From assembly GCA_944472135.2 (NCBI GenBank), contig OX235270.1, positions 117,381,842-117,445,841 of the forward strand: a stretch of DNA of 64,000 bases, given 5' to 3'. The DNA is from Trichobilharzia regenti (taxonomy: Eukaryota; Platyhelminthes; Trematoda; Strigeidida; Schistosomatidae). Shown piece after piece: positions 1 to 12,140 of this stretch. The translations under genes and the position numbers were made by a program. Numbering within the stretch: the first letter of the stretch is position 1; each line of letters starts with the position of its first letter. Below the pieces are notes generated by a model. The model did no database searches. It had not been told where the DNA came from and saw only the letters and a program-made list of their open reading frames with translations.

Positions 1-605
1 ACAATACTTCAGAATAGAGGAAAAAGTTCCGAATTAGGTGGCTTATCAACAATGCACTAAGCTGTTATTTATCACCACTCCTTTTAAACGCGCCACTTCC
101 AACTAAAAAACACTTGCTTACCTAGAATTGTTCATTAACTATGATGAGTAATATAATCTGATGATATTGAAAATTAAGCAGACAGGAACACTGGTTATTT
201 TTTGGTAGTAGACTTCAGTGAAAACTATAAACTGACAATCGCATGATGGTCATGTCAATGAATGGTTCTAAAAGCAATTATCATTTTCGTCACTTAACTT
301 CCTTTATGCGTACATTGTTAAACGGGACCAATGTATGCAAAGAAAACTTGTCTAACCCATACTTCCATTAATAGTACTATGGGAGAAAACCTTTTCAGTA
401 TTTGTTTGTACCATCGAAAACCTGAACTTGTCTTTACTCAGTTCTTATGCCATACTTGATCCTCATTTTTTTCTTAAAATATCATTGCCCTAACCTGTTC
501 GTTTTTTTTTTGGCCTTAATGCTTTTTGGGTTGCTCAAACCTCTGATTATTTCCTCTGTATAAAATTCTTGAATATTTAAGGTCTTGTACGGAATAGATT
601 CTTAC

Positions 606-762
606 ATGCCACTGATAACTGTCGTATGGATGTAAGGATTCGATCTGTTCAAATAATTATTCATAAAAGTTATTTTACTTTGGAACTCATGTGCATCTGG
701 TTGATGAGTTTCAAAATAGGTGAAACACATGTCGTGATATACATTTTCAGTCAGTATCACAT
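606..762 (-). CDS. Candidate exon, ~157 bp
   Basis: It reads VILTENVYHDMCFTYFETHQ, then PDAHEFQSKITFMNNYLNRS and NPYIHTTVISG, ending at a good GTAAGA donor. A further open stretch (EFYTEEIIRGLSNPKS) follows on the same strand at ~505-590 and could be the next exon. The acceptor is weak. Confidence 0.38.
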
Positions 763-934
763 CTCAGTACTTGTACTGGATGTTTCAATGCAAAACAACA
801 GTACATAATATTAATTCATAAGGAAGCAGCAGTTGTAGAGAAGGCAATCTGTTCACGAATTTTTTTTTCTTGGCTTTCATCCACAGTAAAGTACTAGTTA
901 ATTCTCAGTCGCTAAAATAGGCTGTACAGTCTAC

Positions 935-983
935 CTGAACGACTACAAGATTGATGAAAGCAGGAAACATTTTATTCATCACA
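935..983 (-). CDS. Candidate short exon, 49 bp
   Basis: A long pyrimidine-rich run and TTTTCAG acceptor precede VMNKMFPAFINLVVVQ, closed by CAG and a GTAGAC donor. The splice signals are better than the length alone would suggest. Confidence 0.35.
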
Positions 984-1304
984 CTGAAAACTCAGTGCAA
1001 AATAAAGCCCGCAAAAGATATTAGAGAAGAAACGTTGAAGTAGTAGCAAAAAAAAATCACAGAACTAGCTTCAAACTCTTCATTAGTACGTACCGGTGAT
1101 TTTCCAAGAAATCAGACCTGTAACCTTCAGATTATGAAGTTAGCATATATACTAACTAATATACACTACCCTCAGTTGACACTGATGATTTTCAGTCTTA
1201 ACTAACTGCTCAGTAATGAATGATATCTGAATGCTCTAAAAAGTGGTTGTTTGGGATGATTATTTAACAACGAAGATTGAAAACATTGACGTTATAACGG
1301 TTTG

Positions 1305-1440
1305 CCATCAGAACCCCTGGATCATGAATCATTATATGGCTGAGTGAAAATGTACTAGCTTCACCCTGGATTTGAAAATGAGCACTATGGAGGGACTCCA
1401 GACTATGATGACATGATCATCAAGTGATTCTTGGTTTTCA
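1305..1440 (+). repeat. Inverted-repeat family, old relic
   Basis: The B box-like and terminal motifs of the family are present but heavily mutated. Confidence 0.35.
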
Positions 1441-1559
1441 GTATTTCTTTGAACTGATATGACGGTCTTAGCATAACCTACTTTGAATATTACGTTAGTT
1501 ATGTGAATGAAACTTCAAGAACGTAGAAAGTCGAAAATAACTTAATACCAAATGTTTTT

Positions 1560-1900
1560 TTTACCAGAACAAAGAAGTACAGAAAATGGGGAAACATTTG
1601 TCCATACATAGGACATGCATGCATTAACACAAAACCACACAATAGCGTGGGAGAGAGTTAAAATTCTAAGAAGTAATATAGGTAGGTGGAGAGAGATTGA
1701 TTCCAGAATCCTTGTTCATCGATTCTACACCCAGCGCGTGCAATAGAAATGAAAATATGGAAAATACTACAACCAATCAAGTCAAGCGATAAAAAATGAT
1801 GGAATACCTTGATATGATTATGAGTGGCAATAAATTGTGGTCGAAACGTGGTCATCAGTAAATAGGACACTGTGAGACTTTATCAAAATAAAGTTTACCC
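1560..1900 (+). mobile_element. Relic of a second Penelope-like family with hammerhead-like repeat
   Basis: Plus-strand text has a fragment reading TIAWERVKILRSN, resembling the conserved end of Penelope endonucleases (H-I-x-W-x-x-x-x-I-L). About 100 bp further on is a stretch with GATATGATTATGAG and GTGGTCGAAACGTGGTC. The latter resembles the 3' half of a hammerhead. The same non-coding stretch recurs at about 23.9 kb and, more weakly, at 6.57 kb. Confidence 0.5.
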
Positions 1901-2098
1901 ACAATGGAATTATACTCTAACACAGTGTTCAAGTGCTCTTCTTATAAAATCGTCTGACTGTAGCAAAAGGAAGTATTATGCCAAGTAAATGGAAAATAAA
2001 ATTTACTACTACTACATTTTTCAACTTGAATTTAAGTCAAACATTAATTTTTCCGTGATATCACTTTGTTCATCATGAAAATAAGTATCAATCAACAC

Positions 2099-2195
2099 AT
2101 GAAACTCTTGTTATACACAAAAACTTTCAACTGTGTATACAAAGGTGATTTTTCAATCCCTTTCACTGCTATATCATTAAACCTTTTTTTGACTC
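2099..2195 (-). CDS. Candidate exon, ~97 bp
   Basis: The acceptor GAATTACTGTAG precedes VKKRFNDIAVKGIEKSPLYT, then QLKVFVYNKSFM, with a weak GTGTTG donor just before an in-frame TGA. Confidence 0.38.
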
Positions 2196-2270
2196 CTACA
2201 GTAATTCGATAGGTGAGATGTCTTCATTAGCCTTTTTCTACTTTCTTCTCCAACTCCTGACTTTAAAATA

Positions 2271-2503
2271 TCTTTTTTTTTTCCTTCACGTTCCCCAGTG
2301 GAACATAGGGCTTCGAGCTAGAGCTTTGAAGTTTCTGTAGCAGTGGTGTTTTTATTATTACGGGATGGGGTTGTAAGCCTCATGCCAAACCTTTATCAGT
2401 CTCATTACTGGCTTAACGAGGTAAAGGAGTGAGTCGGCCAGGGATCTAACCCCTGACCATATGCGTGGATGGTGAGCATTCTACCGCTGTGCCACCAACT
2501 ATA
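2271..2503 (-). mobile_element. tRNA-headed SINE, type B
   Basis: This is a minus-strand copy. The tRNA-like head is at 2445-2503, and the 3' end carries CCCTATGTTCCACTGGGGAA before the GTGAAGGAA tail. It is diverged but full length. Confidence 0.8.
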
Positions 2504-2548
2504 AAATATACTTTACACCTAATTTGAATCTCCTGCTATTATGAACAT

Positions 2549-2744
2549 CGTCGGTGGCACAGTGGTTAGGACTCTCGCCGACCATGCACATGGTCCGGTG
2601 TTCGAGCCCTCGCCGACGCACACCTGATATCTATGGTCGGCCTGCAAAATTTGAGCTACCGATATCCACGCTGAAAATTCCATACTTGTACCAAAAATAC
2701 AGTGTGGAATCAAGCTGTAATCAAAAATAAAAAAATAAAATAAA
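2549..2744 (+). mobile_element. tRNA-headed SINE, type A
   Basis: The tRNA-like head has an A box (TGGCACAGTGG) and a B box-like GTTCGAGCCC. Its ends CGTCGG and CCGACG still pair like an acceptor stem. The body contains GGTCGGCCTGCAAAATTTGA and ends in an A-rich tail with AAATAAA units. It is a pol III-type non-coding retroposon. Minus-strand ORFs across it are incidental. Confidence 0.85.
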
Positions 2745-2837
2745 TCATTCCTGTTCACAAGTGCTTATAGTTTTAATGATCACTTCTTGATGCTATTCAC
2801 CACTGAATGATTTTAGATTATATTAAAACTACCTAAC

Positions 2838-2996
2838 CATCTTTCTCAGATTATCCATTTTTTGTTCCCAATACACAGTTTCATACCTTCTGTGACCAAC
2901 TGAAATTAATAAGTGACCTTTATTGTCATTCCCATGAACTTTTAGGCTACCGTACAGCTTTGATGGAAAGTTAGGAGAACAATGTTCTTTGCTGAC
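2838..2996 (-). CDS. Candidate internal exon, 53 codons
   Basis: GCATAG acceptor and GTTAGG donor give exactly 53 codons, phase 0 at both ends. It starts VSKEHCSPNFPSKLYGSLKV, includes NDNKGHLLISVGHRRYETV and ends YWEQKMDNLRKM. This is among the most protein-like blocks of the series. Confidence 0.48.
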
Positions 2997-3199
2997 CTAT
3001 GCCTTTTGAATTAATAGTACACTGATAAATAATCGTATCCAGTTTCTCTTACAGTTAGGCCTTAGTTTACGTTAAATAATTTCAGATACCTTCAACAGTG
3101 TGATTTTATTAGAGAGTTGCATGTGAAGTGGTTGGAATAAATCGGCAAAAATCCCTGAAACAAAGTTTCGTGTTTGTTGGTAGTCATCAAACAATGAAC

Positions 3200-3300
3200 T
3201 GATGCCTCCTCAACGACTTGAACCCTTGTCCTTCAGCGCTACAGTCAGAGATTTTACGACCAGTTATTCGGGCTTTGCATGACGTCGATGTTGACCGATA
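3200..3300. repeat. Unnamed low-copy repeat (partner at 23.44-23.50 kb)
   Basis: CAGCGCTACAGTCAGAGATT followed by a TATTCGGGCT-type end aligns with CAGTGCTACAATCAGAGATG at 23460-23510. The function is unknown; the block may be a tRNA-derived relic. Confidence 0.35.
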
Positions 3301-3488
3301 ACTATGAGGATAACCAATATGATCTGTTTAGATCTTATTGGTACTGACTACACTCTCCTGACCACATAGCAAACTGATTGATAGAATTCTATCAGCTCCA
3401 TTATACAAATGATGCTGGTTACTTTCTAATGACCAATCAATATAAATTTGCACACTTTTATCAATGGAAACTTGATCCTAAAGAATAA

Positions 3489-3618
3489 TACATCCTGAAA
3501 ACCCATAGAATAAACTGTAAATATTCCTTAGCATCTTCAGTGCTTTTAAATAATCGATAGAAATTTTCTAACTCGATCACATGGAACTTCCAGAAAAGTA
3601 TGAGCTGTTGGAGTAGCA
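3489..3618 (-). CDS. Candidate exon, ~130 bp
   Basis: A strong acceptor (AATATCCCCTACAG) is followed by LLQQLILFWKFHVIELENFY, then RLFKSTEDAKEYLQ. The right edge is uncertain; several weak donors lie at 3480-3520. Helical, protein-like text with no repeat similarity. Confidence 0.42.
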
Positions 3619-4852
3619 CTGTAGGGGATATTTGTGAAAACATATCGAGAGACTCGATATATGAAAAACGGTAGATTTCTAGGTAATTTCACATGTTTAA
3701 GTCTGTAAATGCACCCATTTACAGGTTATTTTGAATTGTTTCGATAAAACTTGTTCTTTTAGCCTCTGCCAGTCTATGGAATCGAATGGTAAACTGCCTA
3801 AAGTTGGCGAAATTTCTATGGAAAACGAACTCACTCTAGCTATTGGTTTCGATATGATTTAATGATTACTAAATATCAGGAAAATTCTACAGTTTCGCCA
3901 AATAGTTTTATAGATATGAAGTGTAAGAGGTATAGGGAAGGACTAATTTCTAATGAAGATTACATTCACGGCATATTTAATGAAAAATAAAACAAATTTC
4001 ATTGGTTAAATTTCGGATTTGAAGACACTTGATAACTAAATGCACAATTCTCAACAAAATACACCAATATATGTGGTGCGATTCATAATTTAAGGCTAAA
4101 TCACACGCAGTACTGTTTGCAAAGCCAAGAAAAGAATTCTACACAGTTAGAAAGGCAATAGATATGAATGAGAAAGTAAAGTACAAGAGCAATAGAAATA
4201 GCTAAATAAAATAATTCAGTATTTTCAGAAAGACTAAGTCAAATAAAGAAGTGGTGACATCCTTATCAGTTATGAATTTGAGTCTTATTAAGTACAATCA
4301 TCTATACTAAATTATTAAGTGTTTTTTTGAATAAGTGTTATGTACATGTCAGAAAATAAGATAATTATTTGGTTCATATAATTTAACTGAATCGTTTTAT
4401 TTCACTAGTTGGTTTTTATTAAAACCTACATTGTTCACAGTGATAATCTACTGAATCCGTAAGTCATTAGCTTTGGTACATACAATATATTAACGGGGAA
4501 TTCCGTGTTTCAACTTTTTGTATGTTGTTAGACTGAAGCAGTAGAAAACAAGAGGCTTGGTAGTGGAGTGTTTATTTGAAATGTGGAATCTTTATATAGA
4601 GAAATTATCCACACTTTATTTGGATATCGTCATTTGCACAGATCTTCAATGATGTGTTAATTCTTCCCCTTATATTGTGTTTTTTTATGTCTTCTTCTCA
4701 CCTGTTCCATGTTTTGCAACAAAACGAATTCATTCGCTGTCTTTAAATTCAAATCTCTCTCTCTCCTTTTTGATATTTTTATTTTTTATTTCTTTATATA
4801 TAATACTGATAAATCTTATCAGTAGCATACGCCATAAGACTTATTTATTTCA

Positions 4853-5440
4853 AGAGTTGATTTGTGAGGGTTACATTTGTTTCTTCGGGTTTGTCCACCG
4901 ACTGATATCAGTTAGAGAGCCACTGAAAACCATGGAGTACTGTACAGCTGCTGTTTCATCCTAGTTTGGGAATCATCGACAGAAAGCACCCACTGCAAAG
5001 GTTCGGACCCAAGACCTTCTGGTTTCAAGGCGAGCTCGTAAACCATTCAGCCACTAGGACCTAATTCAATGGCCAGTGCATGAATTATAACTTCTACCAA
5101 CTCGTGATTCAGTGCGACCACCAACCAATGTCATCGGTGGGAAATCCATCCTGAGACTTGAGTGTATGGACCTCACTGGTCATGACTTCTCAGTAGAACT
5201 CCAGGATACTCCGTCCTGTAGCAAGTCATTGGCGAGCATCAGATTAACTTTCAAGAGTTGGTTTGTAAGGATTAGATTTTTTTGAGCTTGACCACGGAAT
5301 GATGTCAGTTAGAGAACCATTGAAAAACAGGGAAGTATCAAATAATCACAACATATCATTTTAAAGCATTCAGTCATAAAGATGGGTGGTTCAGTGACAA
5401 AACTTTCCCTTTATTTTAATTATATTTGCAATAGAGGATT
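4853..5440 (-). mobile_element. Inverted-repeat/tRNA-like element, near full length
   Basis: This is a minus-strand copy of the 39.9-40.6 kb element. It includes the inverted tRNA-like block (about 5000-5070, with GAACC/GGACC and CTGAATGGTTTACGAGCTC-type text) and the shared internal junction near 5245-5260 (AGTTAATCTGATGCTCGCC on the minus strand). Confidence 0.7.
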
Positions 5441-5808
5441 ACACACAGTGAAACCTTTCTGTTTTTTCCAATATTTTTGGTAGAAACGTAGCCCATGGTT
5501 ACACCATAATACATAAACTTTTCATCGATGTTTTATTGCAGAAAACACCTTCTCTGCTGAGCCCATGAAACACTTCAGTGTTATGATGATATAAATGCAA
5601 TTTTTAAACAGTAGGACACGATCGGCTTTTTGGGGATTCAGTCTTCTTTGGAGAGTATTACAAATAACGTGAGTCAAGCAAATAATTTCCATTGTATTTT
5701 AACAGTAAATTTTGAATCCCGTGAATAATTACCGTGAATTACCCCATAAAAAAGGATAAATACCTTCAACAAAGTGCCCCTGTTTACTTTAATGATCATT
5801 TCAGTAAC

Positions 5809-5886
5809 TTATAACAGTGTGCGGAAATTCTCCTAATAATATATGCGTCCCGTTCCTTCATTATTTGTCGGCCTATGTTTGTACTA
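5809..5886 (-). CDS. Candidate short exon, 78 bp
   Basis: The acceptor CTTTCCATTTAATCAG precedes STNIGRQIMKERDAYIIRRI, then SAHCYK; the donor GTTACT is weak. Basic and helical in composition; family unknown. Confidence 0.35.
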
Positions 5887-6083
5887 CTGATTAAATGGAA
5901 AGTAGTCAAACTTCAAAACAAAAAGAATAAGCTATGCGTAAGTGAACCAGAGAGTTTCTGAAAAAATGAAATACTGATCAGAAATCAATTAATTTTATCA
6001 CCGTTTTCTGCTAAATTTCTTGTACGAACAGTCATATAACTCAATTATAAGCTTGTTTTATGCATAATATATCTTTATATACA

Positions 6084-6175
6084 ATTGGTGGATGGTGGCT
6101 AGCAGTGGAATCCTGAGACCGAGCACTTCGGTTCAATCAATCGACGGGAAAATCAAAAATTCAATTCCATGATAT
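6084..6175. repeat. Fragment of SM-alpha-type SINE
   Basis: GGTGGCTAGCAGTGGAATCC matches the flank of the hammerhead in the SM-alpha-type copies. The ribozyme core itself is missing. Confidence 0.45.
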
Positions 6176-6335
6176 ATCTTCCTGACATAAATCTACATAG
6201 CTCTTATAAAGTCAGGTTAATTGGTTTTTGGATTTCTCATAGTATGTTTTGACTAGTCAGAAATGCCTAACCTCTGTAGGCGTATAGGCTGCTAGAATGG
6301 AACCTTTGAAGGTGTCTTTAATGCTGTTATTTAGC

Positions 6336-6404
6336 GGGTGGTGGCAGTGAATAGAATCTAAGAAACATGCTCGACCTAAATGGGACTAGTCAGTTGAATG
6401 TATC
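6336..6404 (-). ncRNA. Degenerate SM-alpha-type SINE hammerhead
   Basis: Read on the minus strand, CTGACTAGTCCCATTTAGG is followed by CGAGCATG and TTAGATTCTATTCACTGCC. This aligns with the Schistosoma SINE hammerhead (CTGATGAGTCCCAAATAGGA, then CGAAAC and GGATTCC). Core positions are mutated, so it is probably inactive. Confidence 0.6.
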
Positions 6405-6499
6405 CCCATCCCACTGATAATCGAACCCATCCTCCACCATTTTAAACGTCAAAACGCTACTCACTTATATACTGATCCAAAGAAGCTATATTTCTGACA

Positions 6500-6660
6500 A
6501 CAGGTGGCAACTGTTATTTGCTAGGGCATCATCAAGTCTTATGTATAAAGCAATGAAAAAATCCACATAGATACTTTGATAAGATTATGAGAAGTAAATT
6601 GTTCACCAGTTGAGGTACTGTACTATTTAAAATAAACTTTACCTTAAATGTGTTTGGGAA
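6500..6660 (+). repeat. Diverged copy of the second Penelope-like terminal repeat
   Basis: The sequence TTTGATAAGATTATGAGAAG followed by AAATAAACTTTACC matches the order of motifs at 1.8 kb. The GAAACG core is lost. Confidence 0.4.
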
Positions 6661-7439
6661 ATATGAATTTCAAAAGTGATATGTTAGCATTATGTGTAAC
6701 ACGTTCTGAAATTACTTGGGTTACTTTATGTATAGGTCCGAAATATGTGCGCTAAGCTGTATAAACTAGCAGTCGTCAGTAGGACGAAGGAAGTATATCA
6801 AGATAGTATGCACTGTTGACTGATATGATCAGCTACCAGTCATCCACATCAACCAGTAATGCCTCCTAGTCAGAGAGAAGTGAAATGAATAACTCATTAT
6901 ATTTATTGTTATTTTATATACTACATTCTTATTTACCAAAATAACTCGTAAAATTTTAGATTAGTTGAATGGCGTGATGTTAAGCCTACAACACTACACG
7001 TCATACTGAATCATATGGGTGACTGCTGACCGTCGCCTTAGTGGTGCTTGCAAGTCGGGCTACGGTTTCCTAGGTAGTAAACGGTTAATTCACTTGTGTG
7101 CAGTCGAGAAAATCAGTGGGGTACTTAAATCTGTTCGAACTACCCAAATTCTGATTAGATCCTTCCAGTGAACTCATAATACATAGAATGTGACTAATTA
7201 TTCTCAAATTATACGGTTCCATATAAAACGTCACCATGTTTTCCTACTGGAACCCCAACTATTTACATCAAATTACGTCACTTAAATCTCACATTGAACT
7301 ATCTTCTTCACAAGTAAAAAGCTGATTCCCACAGCATTACCATATTCGTTCAAAAGCGTCCAAATTTATAATTTGTTCCTACTTCATTTTAAGTCACGAA
7401 TTTATAAGATGAGTTTCTATCCTTCAAGGTGCGGTTTAC

Positions 7440-7485
7440 TGTTTGAAATTCTTGCAGAACTTTGTTACCCCACACACTCAATTTT
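7440..7485 (-). CDS. Candidate short exon, 46 bp
   Basis: A good pyrimidine-rich acceptor (TTTGTTTCTTAATTGTAG) precedes KLSVWGNKVLQEFQT, followed by a GTAAAC donor. Reading on instead gives a further 16 codons to a stop near 7393. Which is used cannot be told here. Confidence 0.35.
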
Positions 7486-7955
7486 CTACAATTAAGAAAC
7501 AAACAAGCAAAAAATAGACGCGAACAAAACGATTACGTATTTCGTGTTAAGATACGTTAGGTCCACTGTAGATTTAATGACTAAACAAACTTCTTTTGCA
7601 TGCAGAGTTCAGGTTTTAATATTTGAATTACCGTTGCTTTTTTGGTTTGAGGAAGGTTGATTCGTAATGTTTTAGCGAGATTCCCACGTATTCTGTAGAT
7701 AACTTTGAGGTTACTTTGTGGGTTTGCTTGGTGCTCCGGTTCGATCAGGTTTTCCAGAATAGAGCTTCGGGGGGACCTTTTTTCTCTATTTTGAAACTAT
7801 GAGGGAGAAGGTTAGTCGGAATTCAGACATGAAGAAGGTTTTCTTCTAGTTTTTTAAAACATTATTACAGAATTTGTATCGTTCTTCTGGTCAAACCACA
7901 GGAATGCTGTCGTTTAATTGGTGCTTTCTGCATCCTTCCGGTATCAAAGATTTAC

Positions 7956-8069
7956 CGCTGGAATATGAATTAAGATAGCAGTTCTTTAGTACAACCGCTT
8001 CAAACTGTTCGATGTCTTCCCTTTGAATCAGACATCTAATGGGGTGTCTAACAGGTGTAGTTCTCAAGG
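7956..8069 (-). CDS. Candidate internal exon, 114 bp
   Basis: After a TTCAG acceptor it reads LRTTPVRHPIRCLIQREDIE, then QFEAVVLKNCYLNSYSS, up to a GTAAAT donor. If no splice occurs there, the frame runs on for ~20 codons to a TGA at 7891. Phase at the start matches the end of the 9.5-kb candidate. Confidence 0.4.
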
Positions 8070-8768
8070 CTGAATTTCGCTCTCAGTTTCTAAATTTTGA
8101 GGAAATTTGAGGCAAAACGATAAACTTAGAAAATGAACGTGAGTTAAGGGTTCATTTGGATAGTTAAGGGCGACTTTTTTAGGGTCACTTAATGGCTGTA
8201 ACTGGGCTTCAGTTACTCTTAAACTTGTATTTTAGTACTGTCATAGTTTTGATCAGTAACAGTCAACAAATATAAATGAATTCCTTGCAATACATTCTGA
8301 GTAGATTTGATCTAGTGTGTAATTTTTAAATGTAAACGACTTCTGATAAATGCTAATCCAGTTAAGATTCCTCCAGGAAGATTTGAGATACTCTTTTATG
8401 TAGATGCATCACTCTACAGACTTCGACTTCTTGCTCACTTATGCAAACTTTTCAAAGGACTTAGAGTTTTTACTTCATATGTAACTAAATTACGTCAAGA
8501 AAACCTAAACATTTCTTCTTTCGGTAACTGTGTAAATGAACTTCTTCTTAGACATTCCCTTAACATCCAGCTGAACGTTTAAAAGGAAAATTCTACGTAC
8601 AAAAGATAGTGTGTTTGTGGAAACGCCTCTCAATCTGCTCATAGATGATTTGAAGCAATAGATTCCCTTTAAAAATTTCGGATGAAAATTTTACTAACCT
8701 TATATGTGTGGTAGATTGGTACAACAAATTTCTTTTCATACACATACACACATTCTTGTCATACATGT

Positions 8769-8963
8769 GCCCCGGTGGCACAGTGGTTAGGACTTTCGCC
8801 CACCATGCACATGCTCCGGGGTTCGAGCCCTCGCCGACGCACACCTGATATCTATGGTCGGCCTGCAAAATTTGAGCTACCGATATCCATGCTGAAAATT
8901 ACATACTTGTACCAAAAATACAGTGTGGAATCAAGCTGTAATCAAAAAAAAAACAAAAGAAAG
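8769..8963 (+). mobile_element. tRNA-headed SINE, type A
   Basis: This copy has the same head and body as the one at 2.5 kb and is highly similar along its length. It ends in a long A-rich tail, and the acceptor-like 5' end is mutated. A diverged RTE fragment follows within 30 bp. Confidence 0.85.
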
Positions 8964-8989
8964 TATTTAGCAGTCTGTTGAAAACACTC

Positions 8990-9262
8990 TTGATGACGCA
9001 TGTCCCAAGTCTCTGAATCATATGGAAGCCCTGACGTCAAATTACTGTTTAAAACGCAGAACTTGTTTCTTTTACTGAGTGCTTCTGATCTGCACATTGA
9101 TTTCCGAGTAATGGAGGCTTGTTCTACCTTTCTTGTCCTGGCCTCGGTGTCTTTATCAGTGTATCATGTACCTGAAACGATTTCTCTCATATAAGTGAAA
9201 GGGACGACTTCATTCAGAATTCTCCCGTTGATGGTGACTGATACTTTTGTTGATGGATTAAT
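8990..9262 (-). mobile_element. Diverged RTE LINE fragment
   Basis: The stretch is weakly but collinearly similar to the RTE copies. It shares the CCAAGTCTCTGAATC motif and the TTCTCCCGTTGATGG motif, in the same order as in the 47.6-kb copy. It starts about 25 bp after a SINE of the opposite orientation. Confidence 0.55.
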
Positions 9263-9457
9263 AAAGAATGCTCAGTGTAATAAAAAAAAAATTAAACCCA
9301 AACAATTAATACTGGTGCTTTGGGGATTAAACATAAGAATACTTGCCAACAGAGGACGTAGTCCGGCGTTTAACTTTCGGCCAATGAACTACTAAACCTC
9401 ACCTATTTTACTGGCCTAAAAAAGAAGTGAAGTTTTTCAAGGCATTAGCAACCTCAC

Positions 9458-9566
9458 CCTTTAAATAGAACACTATCACTGAAGCCATGTTTTCTAGTTG
9501 GAAGGCAAAGGAATGAGAAGAATCTCTCTTCGGATGCAAGGCCATTTTAACCATAGCTTCAGAAAG
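9458..9566 (-). CDS. Candidate internal exon, 109 bp
   Basis: It reads LSEAMVKMALHPKRDSSHSF, then AFQLENMASVIVFYLK. It is framed by a TTTAAG acceptor and a strong GTGAGG donor, leaving one base of a split codon. That phase fits the two-base start of the 8.0-kb block. Confidence 0.42.
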
Positions 9567-11060
9567 CTTAAATATGTGGTACAAACATTTCTCATGTTTG
9601 ACTTTGAAAGTGTATATAACTGGCTTTTTCATAGATGACAGTAGACATATATCTCCATGGTCCGTATGATTTAATTGCTGCTGAGGTTACTTTTAAATGT
9701 GCTCTGTATCTCCAACACGTGGAAGCCTATGGGTCCTTCCTATGTGTGTATGCATCTATGTATGACAACAGACATGTAAGTTAATAAATATAACGGGAAG
9801 TAATACCAAAGTTCAAATTTTGTGGGGATTTACAAAAGAACGTCATTTATTTTGTGAACGTGAACTTGATTACATAATGTGTCCTATGGAGTGCTATTTT
9901 AAATGTTCGAAATTTCAGTCTATATAATCGCCAGTTTTGAAGTCTAAGTGTGAAGAAGGGGGGACAGTACATGTTTGATATGGTTTACTCAGTAGGTAAT
10001 AAAATATGAACTATTTTTCATCTCATCAACGAAGTAGATGCGAAACTTCGATTGGTTTGGAGTGATTTGACTCTCTGAGCTTAGTCGACCCAGGTATACC
10101 ACTGATAATATCAGTCACAAATAATGGCAACAGCCATCCTGTGTTTGCATTACTTCACTATGGCTACCAAGCACTACCGTTCGACATGACTGATTTCCAA
10201 CCTCTCATCTCAATCAATCGGTAATATATAGTATCACGCTAATTCGCTTGTTTTCTTGATATACACTTGTGGAACCAAGCAGATCACACATTTTGTGACC
10301 TTAAGAACTTATTTTCCCAAGTAATATGTGGATAAATGTTATATTGAACTGTGTAAATTACAAAATGACGAATTCGACTCCATAATACATGAATTCATGT
10401 CCACATCGTCAACAAATCACAGGAAAAACTTCAAAAATGTTTCTCTTGCAAAACACACTACTTACAAATGATTAAGTAGTTAAAAATCATTATCAGAAAA
10501 TTATGAGAAGCACGATTTGCTACCATCTTATTCAGTCTAGCTGAATTACAGGGAAAGTGATACGAACACTGAAATAATGGAAACATCTCTGGCACATGAA
10601 AATCTCAAGAGCATTATGTTTGGCTAATTTTTTTATTTCGAATGATTTGAAAGACCGTTATTATTTTTAAATGTTAGTCGTTTTTTTATGTATATAAGTA
10701 GCATCGTGTCCACCCAACTACCTGCAGCTTATGTCTTTGGTAAAAGAGACTACCATTTGTGAGTTTTGACACGGATACAGGTGAACGGAAATAAACATAT
10801 TTGGAAATTACAATCAAACATGGCGCAGAATACACAAAGTATGTTAAAATTCGACAGTGTTCATCTTCTCTTTTGAATGTCAGGAAGTATCACAAGTTAT
10901 TCGATAGAAAAAAACACAGGAAATTACTCATCCAATTGAAATTATTTGTCCTATTATGTTTGTAATAGAATAATCTCCAGTCTGCAAAAACTATAGTGTG
11001 AATTTTTTATACTGATATAAAGATGAGAGTTCCTTAGCAAATATAAGGGTAGTCAAATAC

Positions 11061-11222
11061 CTATTTATCTGACCATTAGCAAGCAGGTTGAAAGTCTTCT
11101 TGGCAAAATTTAGAAGAAGACAAAATTTATTTTGAGAGATACATCCATTAGTCATGCGGAAGTACTTTGTGTCATGTATGTGCGTAGGCCTGATTACTAG
11201 AAAATATCTGACTGGCTCTTGA
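11061..11222 (-). CDS. Candidate internal exon, 162 bp
   Basis: A GTAG acceptor after a T-rich stretch and a GTATTT donor frame a block reading QEPVRYFLVIRPTHIHDTKY, then FCLLLNFAKKTFNLLANG. Start phase is one base and end phase two. The product is unrecognised. The next open minus-strand block lies 1.5 kb further on at 9.5 kb. Confidence 0.4.
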
Positions 11223-11915
11223 CTACAGCAGTACAAACTCGTTGAATAAAATGAAACCTTTTGCCAAAGCGTATTATATGACTTCATTTGTATTTTTTAT
11301 CTCATTATGGCAGTGGTGTGCTTGATAGTTCCTTGGTAGACACTATTTTTATTCTAAGGTGATGTAAAACTGAAAGCGAAACTGATAACAACCATGAAAA
11401 CTAATACCATACCAAAGGTTGGGAAAATAAAACAATGCTAAAAGTTGTAATTTACTTAGACCAGTAGCTTCATTACAGTGTATACATCATGCCATGGATC
11501 TATATATACAAACAGAATTTATAGACCTTGGAATAAGGCTAAACCATTCGAAGGCTGTATATTTAAAAGACGCATAAGATGTATAAGAATCGAGTCGCAT
11601 GTGAGGAGTAGAAGGACTTCTTATTTATTAGTAACTTTAAGAGAATGGATCATGGAGTGACTGAACAATTTTATTCTGTGTATAAAGCCTCAGGCTCTCT
11701 ATGTCTATGGCTACAGTCTGATTAATATAGATAATGAGGACGAAAACATCTCAGTAGATTATCTTCCCCTCTGTCGATAAAATGCCTAATTATAGATTGG
11801 CTTCCACCTTTTCCTAACCCTATAAGTTAGTATTCTTGCACCCAAAATGCGCATCAAAAGATTGAGAACTTAGCTCTCAAATGGCCGCAGAAGTAGAAGA
11901 AACTACCGTTCTCAC

Positions 11916-12140
11916 CAGTAGTGATGTAACTAATTTAACATTTTTGTAGTTTGAAATCATTTCTGACAGGATATTGGCAGCAAGATCATCTTTAAAGCCA
12001 GATTTCATACACAACAATTTCTTGTACGCAGAAGACAGGTCGCACTTCGTAGATTTTTTATCTGTGTCTTCATTTATGAAACGAGGCTGATAAGAAGGAA
12101 AATAACCTCCTAAATTCAGTGTATTTCCTCCTTGTTCGGA
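11916..12140 (-). CDS. Candidate internal exon, 75 codons, of an unrecognised gene
   Basis: This is the best of the candidate exons. A CAG acceptor precedes it, a consensus donor GTGAGA follows it, and the length is exactly 75 codons in phase 0 at both ends. It starts SEQGGNTLNLGGYFPSYQPR, includes STKCDLSSAYKKLLCMKSG and ends NYKNVKLVTSLL. It has no internal ATG at its edge, so it would be missed by ATG-to-stop ORF calling. Alpha-helical text; no family recognised. Confidence 0.5.

Noticed and set aside
8593..8981. 91- and 68-codon ORFs as genes
   Set aside because: Both are translations across the type A SINE at 8.77-8.96 kb.
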